In this document: one piece after another, positions 27,850 to 36,596 of the stretch
Numbering within the stretch: the first letter of the stretch is position 1
Layout: each line of letters begins with the position of its first letter
Source of the DNA: Rhodococcus wratislaviensis
Lineage (GTDB): Bacteria > Actinomycetota > Actinomycetes > Mycobacteriales > Mycobacteriaceae
Direction: 5' to 3'
Assembly: GCF_900455735.1 (NCBI RefSeq)
Contig: NZ_UAUI01000011.1
Span: forward strand, 124,001-188,000
DNA: 64,000 nt
Notes under the pieces: generated by a model
Seen by the model: the letters and a program-made list of their open reading frames with translations, nothing else
Databases searched by the model: none
Told to the model about the DNA's origin: nothing
Position numbers and translations under genes: made by a program

Positions 27850-28770
27850 TCACCCGCGTCGAGGAGGCCCGGCGGGTCCCGTGGTGTTCTCGACGAGCGT
27901 CTCGAGGACGAACCTGTGAAAGCCTTCGGCGACCGAGGAGGTGAGGGGCCGATCGGCCCGGATCATGCCGATCGTTCGCCACGCATCGCGATCACGCAAT
28001 TCGATCAGTGTAGTTCCGTCGGGAGGGTCCGCGGCCGCAGATGGAGCAGGCACAACTCCCACGCCCACTCCGGCCGCGATCATGGCGCGCATCGTGCCGA
28101 CCTCGGTGACCGAGAACGCGATTCGCGGGGCGAAGCCGGCAGCTCGGGCGAGACGGTCGGTGAGCTGGCGCAGCCCGTACTCCGGCGTGAGAGCCACGAA
28201 ATCGTCTTCGGCGACCTCGGCGAAACTCACCGTTTTGCGGCGAGCCAGCCGGTGACGGACAGGAACGAGCAAGCGAACCGGTTCGGTGGCCACTGGTGTC
28301 CACACGAGGTCGTCGACGGAGGGCTCGGGGGCTACGAAACCGAGATCGGACCGGCCGACCCGGATGTCGTCGGCAACCGAATCTGCTGCAGCACCGCGTA
28401 GTTCGAATCTCACCTTGGGATGTTCGGCGCGATACCTGCTGATCAGTTCCGGCACGAGCCACTCGCCGAGGCTGTGCAGGAAGCAGAGGGAGACGGTGCC
28501 CTCGTTCGGATCTGCCAGGGTGCTGATCCGGTTGTGCGCGGAATCCACTTCGCTCAATGCGCGCAACGCATGTGCGCGAAGAATCTCGCCGTACCGGTTG
28601 AGATGGAGCCGATTGTGCCGCCGGTCGAACAACCGCACCCCGAACCCCGTCTCCAGCCGGGCTATGGCCCGCGACAACGTCGGTTGCGTGACGTGCATCT
28701 CCGCGGCGACAGCGGTGATGTTCTCCGATTCGGTGAGGGCGACGAACCATCGCAACTCCTGCAAGTTCAC
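27850..28770 (-). CDS. LysR-family regulator of the CoA-transferase/hydratase operon
   Basis: A 306-residue LysR-type regulator. The winged helix is at residues 1-60 (ITAVAAEMHVTQPTLSRAIA), and the rest is a type 2 periplasmic-binding-like effector domain. It is divergent from the CoA-transferase gene, and a T-N11-A box lies in the 117-bp gap. It probably activates that operon in response to a pathway metabolite. It is convergent with the decarboxylase-dehydrogenase operon. Confidence 0.88.
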   Translation of the reverse strand: MNLQELRWFVALTESENITAVAAEMHVTQPTLSRAIARLETGFGVRLFDRRHNRLHLNRYGEILRAHALRALSEVDSAHNRISTLADPNEGTVSLCFLHSLGEWLVPELISRYRAEHPKVRFELRGAAADSVADDIRVGRSDLGFVAPEPSVDDLVWTPVATEPVRLLVPVRHRLARRKTVSFAEVAEDDFVALTPEYGLRQLTDRLARAAGFAPRIAFSVTEVGTMRAMIAAGVGVGVVPAPSAAADPPDGTTLIELRDRDAWRTIGMIRADRPLTSSVAEGFHRFVLETLVENTTGPAGPPRRG

Positions 28771-28781
28771 TGCCTGAGCTT

Positions 28782-28796
28782 ATACACGGAACGTAT
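28782..28796. promoter_or_regulatory. LysR box, ATAC-N7-GTAT
   Basis: ATAC (28782-28785) and GTAT (28793-28796) form an inverted repeat that satisfies the T-N11-A rule of LysR-type binding sites. It starts 11 bases upstream of the LysR gene start and 92 bases before the divergent CoA-transferase. Confidence 0.5.
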
Positions 28797-28887
28797 GAGG
28801 ATCGGCGGATATCGGCATTTCACAAACACCCGCAGGGGCGCGACAGTGAAAGGGCACTGACGCGACCGACCCGGCAAGGAGAATGAC

Positions 28888-30081
28888 GTGAGTACCGAGC
28901 GTTCGGATTTTGCTCCCCACCCTGTGCATCGCCCATTGGAGGGTGTCGTGGTGGTCTCGCTCGAACAGGCGATCGCGGCACCGTTCGCGACCCGGCAACT
29001 CGCAGACCTCGGTGCTCGGGTAATCAAGATCGAACGCCCCGGTGTCGGAGATCTCGCACGCGGATACGACCGAACGGTCCAGGGGATGGCGAGCCATTTC
29101 GTGTGGACGAACCGCGGGAAGGAGAGCATCGAGCTCGACGTTCGCTCGGAGGAGGGCAACCGGATCCTGCACCAACTCGTCGACCGCGCCGACGTCCTCG
29201 TCCAGAACCTGGCACCCGGCGCTGCCGGACGCCTCGGCATCGGGGCCGAGCGCTTGCGGGATACCCACCCGAACCTGATCACGTGCGATATCTCCGGATA
29301 CGGCCGCGGCGGCCCCTACGAGGCACGCAAGGCCTACGACCTGCTGATCCAATGCGAGGCCGGACTGGTGTCGATCACCGGAACCGAGGACGAGCCCTCG
29401 AAGGTCGGACTGTCCATCGCGGACATCTGCGCCGGCATGTACGCCTACTCGGGGATCCTCACCGCCTTGCTCGATCGTGGGCGGACCGGCCGGGGCGCCA
29501 ACCTCGAGATCTCGATGCTCGAGGCGCTCGGCGAGTGGATGGGGTACGCCGACTACTACGCCCGATACGGCGGATCGGCGCCGAAGCGGACGGGAGCGAG
29601 CCACGCGACCATCGCGCCGTACGGACCGTTCACTGCGGCGGACGGGGAGGTCGTCAACCTGGGTTTGCAGAACGAACGCGAATGGGACGTGTTCTGTCGT
29701 GTCGTGCTGCAGGCGCCGGAGCTGATCGACGATCCGCGGTTCGTCACCAACGCCGACCGGGTCGCGCACCGCGCCGACCTCGATGGCGTCATCGGCGACG
29801 TTGCCGCAGGCCTCACCGGCGCGGACCTCGTCGACAGGTTGGAAGCGGCGAAGATCGCGTATGCCCGGCAGCGCACGATGGACGAGTTCGCCGAACACCC
29901 GCAGCTCGTGGCACGCTCCCGGTGGGCACAATTCGATTCCCCCGTCGGACCGCTCGAAGGATTACTCCCCCCGGTGACGGTGATGGGCGCCGAACACGAG
30001 ATGCGCCCCGTACCCGGTCTGGGGGAACACACCGACAGCATCCTGACGTGGCTCGGCGAGTACGCAGCGGTCAGGTCCTGA
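28888..30081 (+). CDS. Family III (CaiB/BaiF) CoA-transferase 1
   Basis: A 397-residue CoA-transferase that moves CoA between acyl-CoA and a free acid. The N-terminal EQAIAAPFATRQLADLGARV segment is the family signature, and the catalytic Asp151 lies in ARKAYDLLIQ after SGYGRGGPYE. The GTG start follows AAGGAGAATGAC. It is the first gene of a short operon with the MaoC hydratase and is strongly similar to the second CoA-transferase at 36597-37787. The acid is unknown; related enzymes handle mesaconate, citramalate, formate/oxalate and carnitine. Confidence 0.88.
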   Translation: MSTERSDFAPHPVHRPLEGVVVVSLEQAIAAPFATRQLADLGARVIKIERPGVGDLARGYDRTVQGMASHFVWTNRGKESIELDVRSEEGNRILHQLVDRADVLVQNLAPGAAGRLGIGAERLRDTHPNLITCDISGYGRGGPYEARKAYDLLIQCEAGLVSITGTEDEPSKVGLSIADICAGMYAYSGILTALLDRGRTGRGANLEISMLEALGEWMGYADYYARYGGSAPKRTGASHATIAPYGPFTAADGEVVNLGLQNEREWDVFCRVVLQAPELIDDPRFVTNADRVAHRADLDGVIGDVAAGLTGADLVDRLEAAKIAYARQRTMDEFAEHPQLVARSRWAQFDSPVGPLEGLLPPVTVMGAEHEMRPVPGLGEHTDSILTWLGEYAAVRS

Positions 30082-30150
30082 ACACACACTCTTCCCTCCG
30101 CCGTCGGCCGGGTCACGCCGTCGGCGACGAACTACCGAAGGAGAACTACC

Positions 30151-30717
30151 TTGAGCAGCAGCGAAACCCAGGTCGAGCAGTCGGCGCCCCCGGTCACCGG
30201 CTGGCCCGGCCGCTACTTCGAAGACTTCGAGATCGGAGACGTGTACCGGCACCCGCTCGGCCGCACGGTGCTGCCGGTCGACAACTCGTGGATGACGCTT
30301 CTCACCCAGAACACGGCGCCGATCCACTTCGACGCGCACTATTCGAGTCAGACGACGTGGGGTAAGCCGCTCGTCGACTCCACCTTCACCCTTGCCCTCG
30401 TCACCGGGCAGAGCGTCACCGACATCTCCCAGCACGTGCACGCCAACCTCGGTTGGGACCGGGTGCGCCTGCCGAATCCGGTGTTCGAGGGCGACACCAT
30501 CTACTCCCAATCGGAGGTCCTTACCAAACGAGAGTCCTCGTCCCACAGGGACATCGGCATCGTCACCGTGCGCACCATCGGCTACAACCAGGACGGCACC
30601 ATCGTCATCACCTTCGAACGGACCCTCATGGTGTATCGCAAGGGACACGGACCGCACACGGCAGGCGTCGACCCCAAGTGGGACGACCGGTCACGGCGCG
30701 CAGCCGGGATCGAGTAG
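30151..30717 (+). CDS. MaoC-like (R)-enoyl-CoA hydratase
   Basis: A 188-residue hot-dog-fold hydratase. The motif TQNTAPIHFD (Asn54, His59) is the active site; the classical site has Asp rather than Asn at the first position, as in several mesaconyl/itaconyl-type hydratases. It adds water to an unsaturated acyl-CoA. The start is TTG at 30151, justified by GAAGGAGAA a few bases upstream and by the lack of any in-frame ATG/GTG before the conserved region. It is co-transcribed with CoA-transferase 1 and followed by a strong hairpin. Confidence 0.85.
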   Translation: MSSSETQVEQSAPPVTGWPGRYFEDFEIGDVYRHPLGRTVLPVDNSWMTLLTQNTAPIHFDAHYSSQTTWGKPLVDSTFTLALVTGQSVTDISQHVHANLGWDRVRLPNPVFEGDTIYSQSEVLTKRESSSHRDIGIVTVRTIGYNQDGTIVITFERTLMVYRKGHGPHTAGVDPKWDDRSRRAAGIE

Positions 30718-30725
30718 TTGAACGA

Positions 30726-30756
30726 GTGGCCGCGCAGGCAGGGCCGGCGCGGCCAC
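30726..30756 (+). terminator. Hairpin after MaoC gene
   Basis: GTGGCCGCGC and GCGCGGCCAC form a perfect 10-bp stem with an 11-base loop, 8 bases after the stop. No T-tract, but this is the strongest stem in the gap. Confidence 0.55.
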
Positions 30757-30900
30757 AACCTGGGCGGCGAATGCCGAGCGTTTGCTTCAGGCGCAGGGGT
30801 CTCGTCGAAATGGTGCCGAAGCGTGGCATCCACGTTCCGGCGATGTCGGGCCGTCAGAGTGCGTACTCCCACTGAATACCGATAGCAGGAGACATTCCGC

Positions 30901-31779
30901 GTGACAGAATTGAAGAGAATGAACAAGTTTCGACTACCGCTCGTAATCGACGGCGTCCAAGTCGAGATCTCGGCGATGTTCCGTGAGGGAACCGGGGTCC
31001 CTCTGGTCTTCCTTCACGGGTTCGGCTCCACAAAAGAAGACTATGCAGACGTGATGCAGAGGGCGGAACTCACCGAGCATCCGATTCTCGCCTACGACGC
31101 TCCAGGTTGCGGTGAAACCGACTGCGCCGACCTTTCACGAATTTCCATTCCGTTTCTCGTTGCCACGGCGCTACGGGTGCTGGAGGAACTCGAGATCGAC
31201 CATTTTCACCTCATCGGGCATTCGATGGGCGGTCTGACGGCACTGATCCTGGGTGACGAACACCCCGACCGGATCGCCTCCTTCATCGACATCGAAGGGA
31301 ACGTGGCACCCGAGGACTGTTTTCTCAGTCGCCAGATCATCAACCATCCCAACGACGACCCAGAAGGCTTCTTGGCCGGATTCATCGACCGAGCCTGGAA
31401 TTCGCGGTACTTCTCGAGCGCTCTGTATTCCGCCAGTCTGCGGCACAAGGTCCGGGCCGCTGCCGTGCGTGGAATCTTCGAGTCGATGGTGGAACTCTCC
31501 GACCAGGGCGATCTGATGAACCGCTTCCTGGCGATACCCGCGCCCAAGATGTTCATGTATGGACAGCAGAACGCATCGTTGTCCTATTTGGAACACCTGG
31601 CTACCCATGGTGTGGAGGTCGCCGAAATTGCGGACAGTGGACATTTTCCGATGTACTCTAACCCTCCGGAAATGTGGAGCCGTATCTCCGACTTCATCCG
31701 CCGAACACCGGAATTCGTGCCGCCCGCGCCCCCGCTGGCCAGGAGTTCGGCTTCCGATCTCGGTAGCCCTCTGCGCTGA
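30901..31779 (+). CDS. Alpha/beta hydrolase 1
   Basis: A 292-residue serine hydrolase. The oxyanion motif LVFLHGFGSTKEDY (residues 36-49), the nucleophile elbow IGHSMGGL and the late His in DSGHFP complete the visible triad elements. GTG at 30901 is 8 bases after AGGAGA; ATG at 30919 is a possible shorter start. Its own leader of about 140 bp separates it from the MaoC operon. It could be an ester or thioester hydrolase or a C-C hydrolase in the same pathway. Confidence 0.82.
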   Translation: MTELKRMNKFRLPLVIDGVQVEISAMFREGTGVPLVFLHGFGSTKEDYADVMQRAELTEHPILAYDAPGCGETDCADLSRISIPFLVATALRVLEELEIDHFHLIGHSMGGLTALILGDEHPDRIASFIDIEGNVAPEDCFLSRQIINHPNDDPEGFLAGFIDRAWNSRYFSSALYSASLRHKVRAAAVRGIFESMVELSDQGDLMNRFLAIPAPKMFMYGQQNASLSYLEHLATHGVEVAEIADSGHFPMYSNPPEMWSRISDFIRRTPEFVPPAPPLARSSASDLGSPLR

Positions 31780-31977
31780 CGTCGGCGACAACGTGCGTGG
31801 CACGGTCGCATAGCCGATGTCGATGAGATTTGCCCTCGGCCGCGGTCCGAGCGACCCGCAGCAGTGCCGTCTAAAGCGAATGTAAGGAAAGCGGCTCATC
31901 CCTTCCCTCTCGCTGTGGCGGCGACCACATTGGTGTCAGTGACTATGCATCATCACAGCAGTTGAGGAAGGAACATC

Positions 31978-33378
31978 ATGCGACACACGACTTCGAACCC
32001 AGCGTCGTCGACCGGCGAGAGGCGGGTTGTTGCGAACGTGGTTCGCGGCTGCATCGGCAACCTCGTCGAGTGGTACGACTGGTTCGTCTATGCAGCGTTC
32101 AGCGTGTTCTTCGCGGCGTCCTTCTTCCCGCAGAGCAGCACGACTGCCCAGCTTCTCTCCACCGCACTGGTTTTCGCGGTCGGATTCCTGATGCGCCCGA
32201 TCGGTGGGTACATCCTGGGCCGATATGCGGACCGGTACGGGCGCAAGAACGCTCTGACGTTGTCGGTGCTGATGATGGCCGCGGGATCGCTGATCATCGC
32301 TGCGACACCGAGTTTCGAGGCGATCGGCATGCTCGCGCCGGCGCTGCTGGTGATGGCGCGACTGATCCAGGGACTCTCCGTGGGAGGCGAATTCGCCTCC
32401 AGCGCCACGTATCTCTCCGAGGTCGCGACGCCGGGTCGACGCGGCTTCTACTCGAGCTTCCAGTACGTGTCGATCATTCTGGGTCAGCTCGCGGCGCTCG
32501 GTGTCCAGATCATCCTGCTGCAGCTTCTGACCATCGACGAGATGCAGGCCTGGGGTTGGCGCATTCCGTTCGTGATCGGCGCTGTCGCCGCCGTGACCGT
32601 GATGCTCTTCCGTCGTGGGATGGACGAGTCGGATCAGTACAAGGAGGAAGCGGCCCGGATCGCTGCCGAGAAGGCATCCGGCACGAAGCCGTCGGCCAAG
32701 CGCGGCACCCTGCGACTGCTGCTGCAGTACCCGAAGCAACTCGCGATGGTGTTCGGCCTCGCGATCGGCGGCACCGTCGCGTTCTACACGTACACCACGT
32801 ACCTGCAGAAGTACATGATCAACACCTCGGGGATCGCCCCGGAAACGGTGGCATGGATCAACTTCGCCGCACTGTTCATCTACATGCTCCTGCAGCCCGT
32901 GGCCGGACTGATCTCCGACCGCATCGGTCGCCGCAAGGTCATGCTGTTCTTCGGTGTCGGCTCGACCGTGCTGACCGTCCCGATCCTGACCGTTCTCGGC
33001 AACACCACCAATGCGTTCGTCGCGTTCGGCCTGATGATGACCGGACTGGTCATCGTGACCGCCTACAGCGCGCTGAGCGCGATCGTCAAGGCGGAGCTGT
33101 TCCCGACGAAGGTCCGCGCGCTCGGTGTCGGCCTGCCGCACGCGATCACCGCCGCCCTGTTCAGTGGCACGGCCGAGCCTCTCGCGCTCGCTCTCAAGCA
33201 GGCCGGACATGAATCCGTGTTCTTCTACTACGTCGTCGGTTGCTCGGCACTGACCCTGGTCGCCGCGCTGTTCATGGCCAAGGGCAAGGGCGGCACCACC
33301 CTCGATCCCGAGACGGAGAATCCCATCCGCGACGGACGCGAGGAAGACCGCGACGACCGCCGACTCGAGCGTGTCTGA
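31978..33378 (+). CDS. MFS transporter, metabolite:H+ symporter (MHS) type
   Basis: A 466-residue twelve-segment porter of the MHS group that includes KgtP, ProP and itaconate/citrate porters. GNLVEWYDWFVYAAFS (residues 25-40) is the diagnostic first segment, and RYADRYGRKNAL and GLISDRIGRRKV are the repeated MFS loops. GAGGAAGGAAC precedes the ATG. A charged C-terminal tail ends the protein. An uptake role for a small di- or tricarboxylate fits both the family and the neighbouring two-component system. Confidence 0.88.
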   Translation: MRHTTSNPASSTGERRVVANVVRGCIGNLVEWYDWFVYAAFSVFFAASFFPQSSTTAQLLSTALVFAVGFLMRPIGGYILGRYADRYGRKNALTLSVLMMAAGSLIIAATPSFEAIGMLAPALLVMARLIQGLSVGGEFASSATYLSEVATPGRRGFYSSFQYVSIILGQLAALGVQIILLQLLTIDEMQAWGWRIPFVIGAVAAVTVMLFRRGMDESDQYKEEAARIAAEKASGTKPSAKRGTLRLLLQYPKQLAMVFGLAIGGTVAFYTYTTYLQKYMINTSGIAPETVAWINFAALFIYMLLQPVAGLISDRIGRRKVMLFFGVGSTVLTVPILTVLGNTTNAFVAFGLMMTGLVIVTAYSALSAIVKAELFPTKVRALGVGLPHAITAALFSGTAEPLALALKQAGHESVFFYYVVGCSALTLVAALFMAKGKGGTTLDPETENPIRDGREEDRDDRRLERV

Positions 33379-33389
33379 TCCCTCGTCCC

Positions 33390-33434
33390 CCGGCATTGTT
33401 CCCCCGGCGCACCGCGGCCGGGGGACAATGCCGG
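33390..33434. terminator. Long stem-loop between the MFS gene and the response regulator
   Basis: The arms 33390-33408 and 33417-33434 pair over 18 bp with a single bulged T, around an 8-base loop. The right arm contains GGGGGA and an in-frame ATG (33428), and the response regulator ATG at 33437 lies 2 bases beyond it. The stem could end the porter transcript, or hide the translation start of the regulator. Confidence 0.65.
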
Positions 33435-33436
33435 TT

Positions 33437-34096
33437 ATGCGCATCGCGGTGGTCGAAGACGACGACGGCGTCGGCAACGCACTCGTTGCGGGACTGACCC
33501 GGCAGGCGCACCAGCCTGTGCGGATGAAGTTCGGGTCCGAACTGTTGCTGCACCACGGCGAGGTGGACTTCGTCCTGCTCGATCTGGGGTTACCGGACCG
33601 CGACGGGCTCGAGGTGCTGCGTCAGCTGCGCCAGGTCAGCGCCGTCCCCGTCATCATCCTGACCGCCCGCGACGACGAACGTTCGGTGGTGCGCGGCCTG
33701 CGCGGCGGCGCCGACGACTACCTGGTCAAGCCGGCGCGGATGTCGGAGCTCTTCGCTCGCATCGAAGTGGTGCGCCGGCGAAGTATGGCTGTCGAAGGCG
33801 GCGCACCACGAGAAGTGGTCACCGGGGACGTCCGCGTCGACCTCGATTCCCGCACCGTCACCGTGGCGGGCACCGAGGTGGACCTGACGTCGAAGGAGTT
33901 CTCCCTTCTCGAGATCCTGCTCGAGAACCCGGGGGCTGCTGTCAGCCGTCAGCAACTGATGGATCGGGTCTGGGGGGACGCGTTCGTGGCGGTTTCGCGT
34001 TCGCTCGACGTCCACATCGGCACTCTGCGCGCCAAACTGGACCGGCCCGGGCTGATCAGCACCATCCGTGGTTTCGGCTACCGGTGGGTGTGCTGA
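33437..34096 (+). CDS. OmpR/TctD-type response regulator
   Basis: A 219-residue regulator with a receiver domain (acidic pair Asp8-Asp9, phospho-acceptor Asp49, Lys97 in DDYLVKPAR) and a C-terminal winged helix ending in LISTIRGFGYRWVC. The start at ATG 33437 (MRIAVVEDD) is the usual family N-terminus; ATG 33428 is in frame and would add three residues, but lies inside a hairpin arm. It is followed by its kinase 18 bp later. Confidence 0.9.
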   Translation: MRIAVVEDDDGVGNALVAGLTRQAHQPVRMKFGSELLLHHGEVDFVLLDLGLPDRDGLEVLRQLRQVSAVPVIILTARDDERSVVRGLRGGADDYLVKPARMSELFARIEVVRRRSMAVEGGAPREVVTGDVRVDLDSRTVTVAGTEVDLTSKEFSLLEILLENPGAAVSRQQLMDRVWGDAFVAVSRSLDVHIGTLRAKLDRPGLISTIRGFGYRWVC

Positions 34097-34114
34097 CCTC
34101 GGGGTCGAATCGAC

Positions 34115-35560
34115 ATGCGCCGACGGTTACTGCTGATTCTCGCGATACTCGGATCCTGTGCGGTCGCGAGTTTCGCCATTCCCCTCGCGCTCGCGACTGC
34201 GGACTCGCGGACGCAGGCGTTCACACTCGGCCGCGAGGGAGACATCCAACGGTTCGCCGTCCTCGCCGAGGAGTACGTCAGGACCGGCGACCCCGCCAGG
34301 ATCGCCGGGGAGGTCGAGGCGTACGACGACGTGTACGGCGAGGGCGTGCTGGTGGTCTCCACGCGGGGTGTGCCCACCCTCGGCGTGGGCCTCGACGGCG
34401 ACGAACCCGGAATCGACGCCGCGATTCGCAGCGGACTGCGCAACGAGCGCGTGTCCACCGTCGACCGGCTGTTCCCGTGGAGCGACGACGAGGCCCTGTT
34501 CGTCAAGCCGGTGGGGTCGGGCGCTCAGGTGAACGGCACCATCGTGCTGCGTGCCTCGACCGCCGAGGCCCGCTCCGACATCCTCCGGCAATGGGCGGTG
34601 ATCGCGGCCGGCGCCGTGCTGGCACTGGTCGCGTTCGGTGTCCTCGCGATCGCCCTGAGCCGGTGGGTGCTCGGACCGCTGGCGAACCTGTCCAAGGGAA
34701 TCGTGCAACTCATCCGCCGGATGCCCGACACGGGGATGCCGCAGACTTCCGCGCCGCCGCAGTCGGTGCTGCCGGCCACGGCGGCAGGCGGGCCTCCCGA
34801 GGTGCGTCGCCTCGCGCATTCGTTCGACGTGATGTCCTCGGCTGTGCTGCGGGCAGCGGACGCGCAACAGCGCCTGATCGCCGACACCGCCCATCAACTG
34901 CGGAACCCGCTTGCGGCGTTGCAATTTCGCCTCGACCTTCTGGACGACGGTGTACCGGACAGTGCGCGCGAGGATTATCACAGCGTGACCGAGGAGGCCA
35001 AACGCTTACAGACCATTCTCGACAGCCTTCTCTCGCTCGCCTCGGCCGAGACACCGCGATTCGGGGCCGATCGGTCCGAGGCGGCCTGCGACGCACTGTC
35101 GGTGGTAGCCGACCGGGTCGACTTCTGGTCCGTGACGGCCCGCGAACGTGGTGCGCGTCTGGTCACGGTCGCAGCCTCCGACGTCGACCGTGTTCCGGTC
35201 GCGATCGCCGAGAACGATCTGTCCCAGGTGCTCGATGTGCTGATCGACAACGCCTCCCGGTACGCAGGCCCACACCCGACCATCGAGATCGGAGTCGTCG
35301 TGGAGCCGTCACAGGACCGCTCTCCGGTGTGCGTGTGGGTGGCAGACGACGGTCCGGGAGTTCCGGAAGAGCTGCGCGACAAGCTCACCGGCCGCTTCTT
35401 CCGAGCCAGCGACCAGGCCGGAACAGGACTCGGCCTGTCCATCGTCGAGGTCGTCACCGCAGCCTACGGCGGCCGTCTCGTCATCGACGAGGCCCCCGCC
35501 GGCGGACTGCGCGTACGCTTGTGGCTCGAACCGCACGTGGAGAAGCTGGACGATGATTAG
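34115..35560 (+). CDS. Sensor histidine kinase, TctE-like
   Basis: A 481-residue membrane kinase. An N-terminal membrane segment (residues 4-26) and a second at about 161-182 bracket an extracytoplasmic sensor of about 130 residues. A HAMP-like linker, the HisKA box with His260 (ADTAHQLRNPLAAL), the N box DNASRYAG, the G1 box VADDGPGVP and the G2 box GTGLGLSIV follow. It overlaps the binding-protein gene by 8 bp, which implies that the extracytoplasmic receptor feeds this sensor. Confidence 0.9.
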   Translation: MRRRLLLILAILGSCAVASFAIPLALATADSRTQAFTLGREGDIQRFAVLAEEYVRTGDPARIAGEVEAYDDVYGEGVLVVSTRGVPTLGVGLDGDEPGIDAAIRSGLRNERVSTVDRLFPWSDDEALFVKPVGSGAQVNGTIVLRASTAEARSDILRQWAVIAAGAVLALVAFGVLAIALSRWVLGPLANLSKGIVQLIRRMPDTGMPQTSAPPQSVLPATAAGGPPEVRRLAHSFDVMSSAVLRAADAQQRLIADTAHQLRNPLAALQFRLDLLDDGVPDSAREDYHSVTEEAKRLQTILDSLLSLASAETPRFGADRSEAACDALSVVADRVDFWSVTARERGARLVTVAASDVDRVPVAIAENDLSQVLDVLIDNASRYAGPHPTIEIGVVVEPSQDRSPVCVWVADDGPGVPEELRDKLTGRFFRASDQAGTGLGLSIVEVVTAAYGGRLVIDEAPAGGLRVRLWLEPHVEKLDDD

Positions 35561-36479
35561 CCGGCGACAGTTCATCGGCGGTGTGGCCGCAGCGGTCGCA
35601 CTGTCGGGATGCGCACGTACCCAGCCCACGGGGACATACGAAATCGCGTCCGGGGAGCGCGACGGTTTCCAGGCCGAGTTCGCCGAGTTGCTTGCAGACG
35701 TCCCGCCCGCCTCGGGTGGGGATCTCCGGTTGACGGTGCGTTACACCACCGGTTCCCTGGAGAACCTGTCGCTGCTGGCGTCGGGTGAGGTACTCATCGG
35801 GCTGACGCTGGCCGACTCCGCCGTCGAGTCGGCCACTCCGATGCTGGCCATCGGCCGGGTGTACGAGAACTATCTCCAGTGCGCGGTGCCCGCACACTCA
35901 CCCATTCGCTCGATGAGAGATCTTCGCGGTCAGACGATCAGTCTCGGCTCCCCGGGTTCCGGAACCGCACAGACCGGAAGGCGGGTCCTCGAGGCGAGCG
36001 GACTGACCGTCGACGACGTGACGGTGCGCCCGGTGTCACTCACCACCGTCCTCGACTCCCTGCGCGACGGTACGGTCGCCGCCGCGCTGTGGGCCGGTGG
36101 CGTGCCCACCCCGGCGGCGATGCCGCGGCCGGGGCACGGTCCGGACGGGGGGATCCGGCTACTCGACCTGTCCGTCGAGTACGCCGAGATGCGCAGGATC
36201 TATGGGCCCATGTACGAACCGGTTTCGGTTCCTGCCCGGACGTACGGTGACACCGCCGAGACCGCGACGGTGGGGGTTCCCAGTCTGCTCGTCGCCTCGC
36301 CGCAGCTGCCCGACGCCGTGGCCGGTGCCCTCGTCGACCTTCTCATCGATCGAGCCCAGGATTTGATTCCCCCCGATACCGTCGGCGCGCAGTTTCTCGA
36401 CGCCCGATCACTGATCCAGACGGCCGGCGTCCCTCGCCATCCGGGGGCGGTCGAGGCGTACCGCCGCCACCACGGCTAG
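35553..36479 (+). CDS. TAXI-family solute-binding lipoprotein
   Basis: A 308-residue exported binding protein. The N-terminus SRRQFIGGVAAAVALSGC joins a twin-arginine-like motif to a lipobox, so it is probably a membrane-anchored lipoprotein. The body (SLENLSLLASGEVLIGL, RDLRGQTISLGSPGSGT) is typical of TAXI receptors of TRAP transporters. No TRAP permease genes are nearby. Co-translation with the kinase suggests it serves as an accessory sensor that presents the ligand, rather than as a transporter part. Confidence 0.82.
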   Translation: MISRRQFIGGVAAAVALSGCARTQPTGTYEIASGERDGFQAEFAELLADVPPASGGDLRLTVRYTTGSLENLSLLASGEVLIGLTLADSAVESATPMLAIGRVYENYLQCAVPAHSPIRSMRDLRGQTISLGSPGSGTAQTGRRVLEASGLTVDDVTVRPVSLTTVLDSLRDGTVAAALWAGGVPTPAAMPRPGHGPDGGIRLLDLSVEYAEMRRIYGPMYEPVSVPARTYGDTAETATVGVPSLLVASPQLPDAVAGALVDLLIDRAQDLIPPDTVGAQFLDARSLIQTAGVPRHPGAVEAYRRHHG

Positions 36480-36483
36480 AAGG

Positions 36484-36499
36484 CGGCCGGGTACGGCCG
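36484..36499 (+). terminator. Short hairpin after the TAXI gene
   Basis: CGGCCG-GGTA-CGGCCG starts 4 bases after the stop. Weak evidence for the end of the two-component operon. Confidence 0.35.
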
Positions 36500-36563
36500 A
36501 CAACCTCAAGTACGTGTAAAACCTGTCATCCACCCGATTGACGGTGGTCGCTACATAGAGGCA

Positions 36564-36579
36564 AAATGGCCGTACATTT
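36564..36579. promoter_or_regulatory. Operator-like element AAATG-GCCGTA-CATTT
   Basis: A 16-bp inverted repeat with perfect 5-bp arms, 18-33 bases upstream of CoA-transferase 2. Its core ATGGCCGTACA recurs exactly upstream of the acyl-CoA dehydrogenase (40841-40851, reverse strand), and ATGGCCGTA recurs again at 40987-40995. This suggests a shared regulator, perhaps the nearby LysR protein. Confidence 0.5.
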
Positions 36580-36596
36580 CGAGGAAGGCTGGCTCC

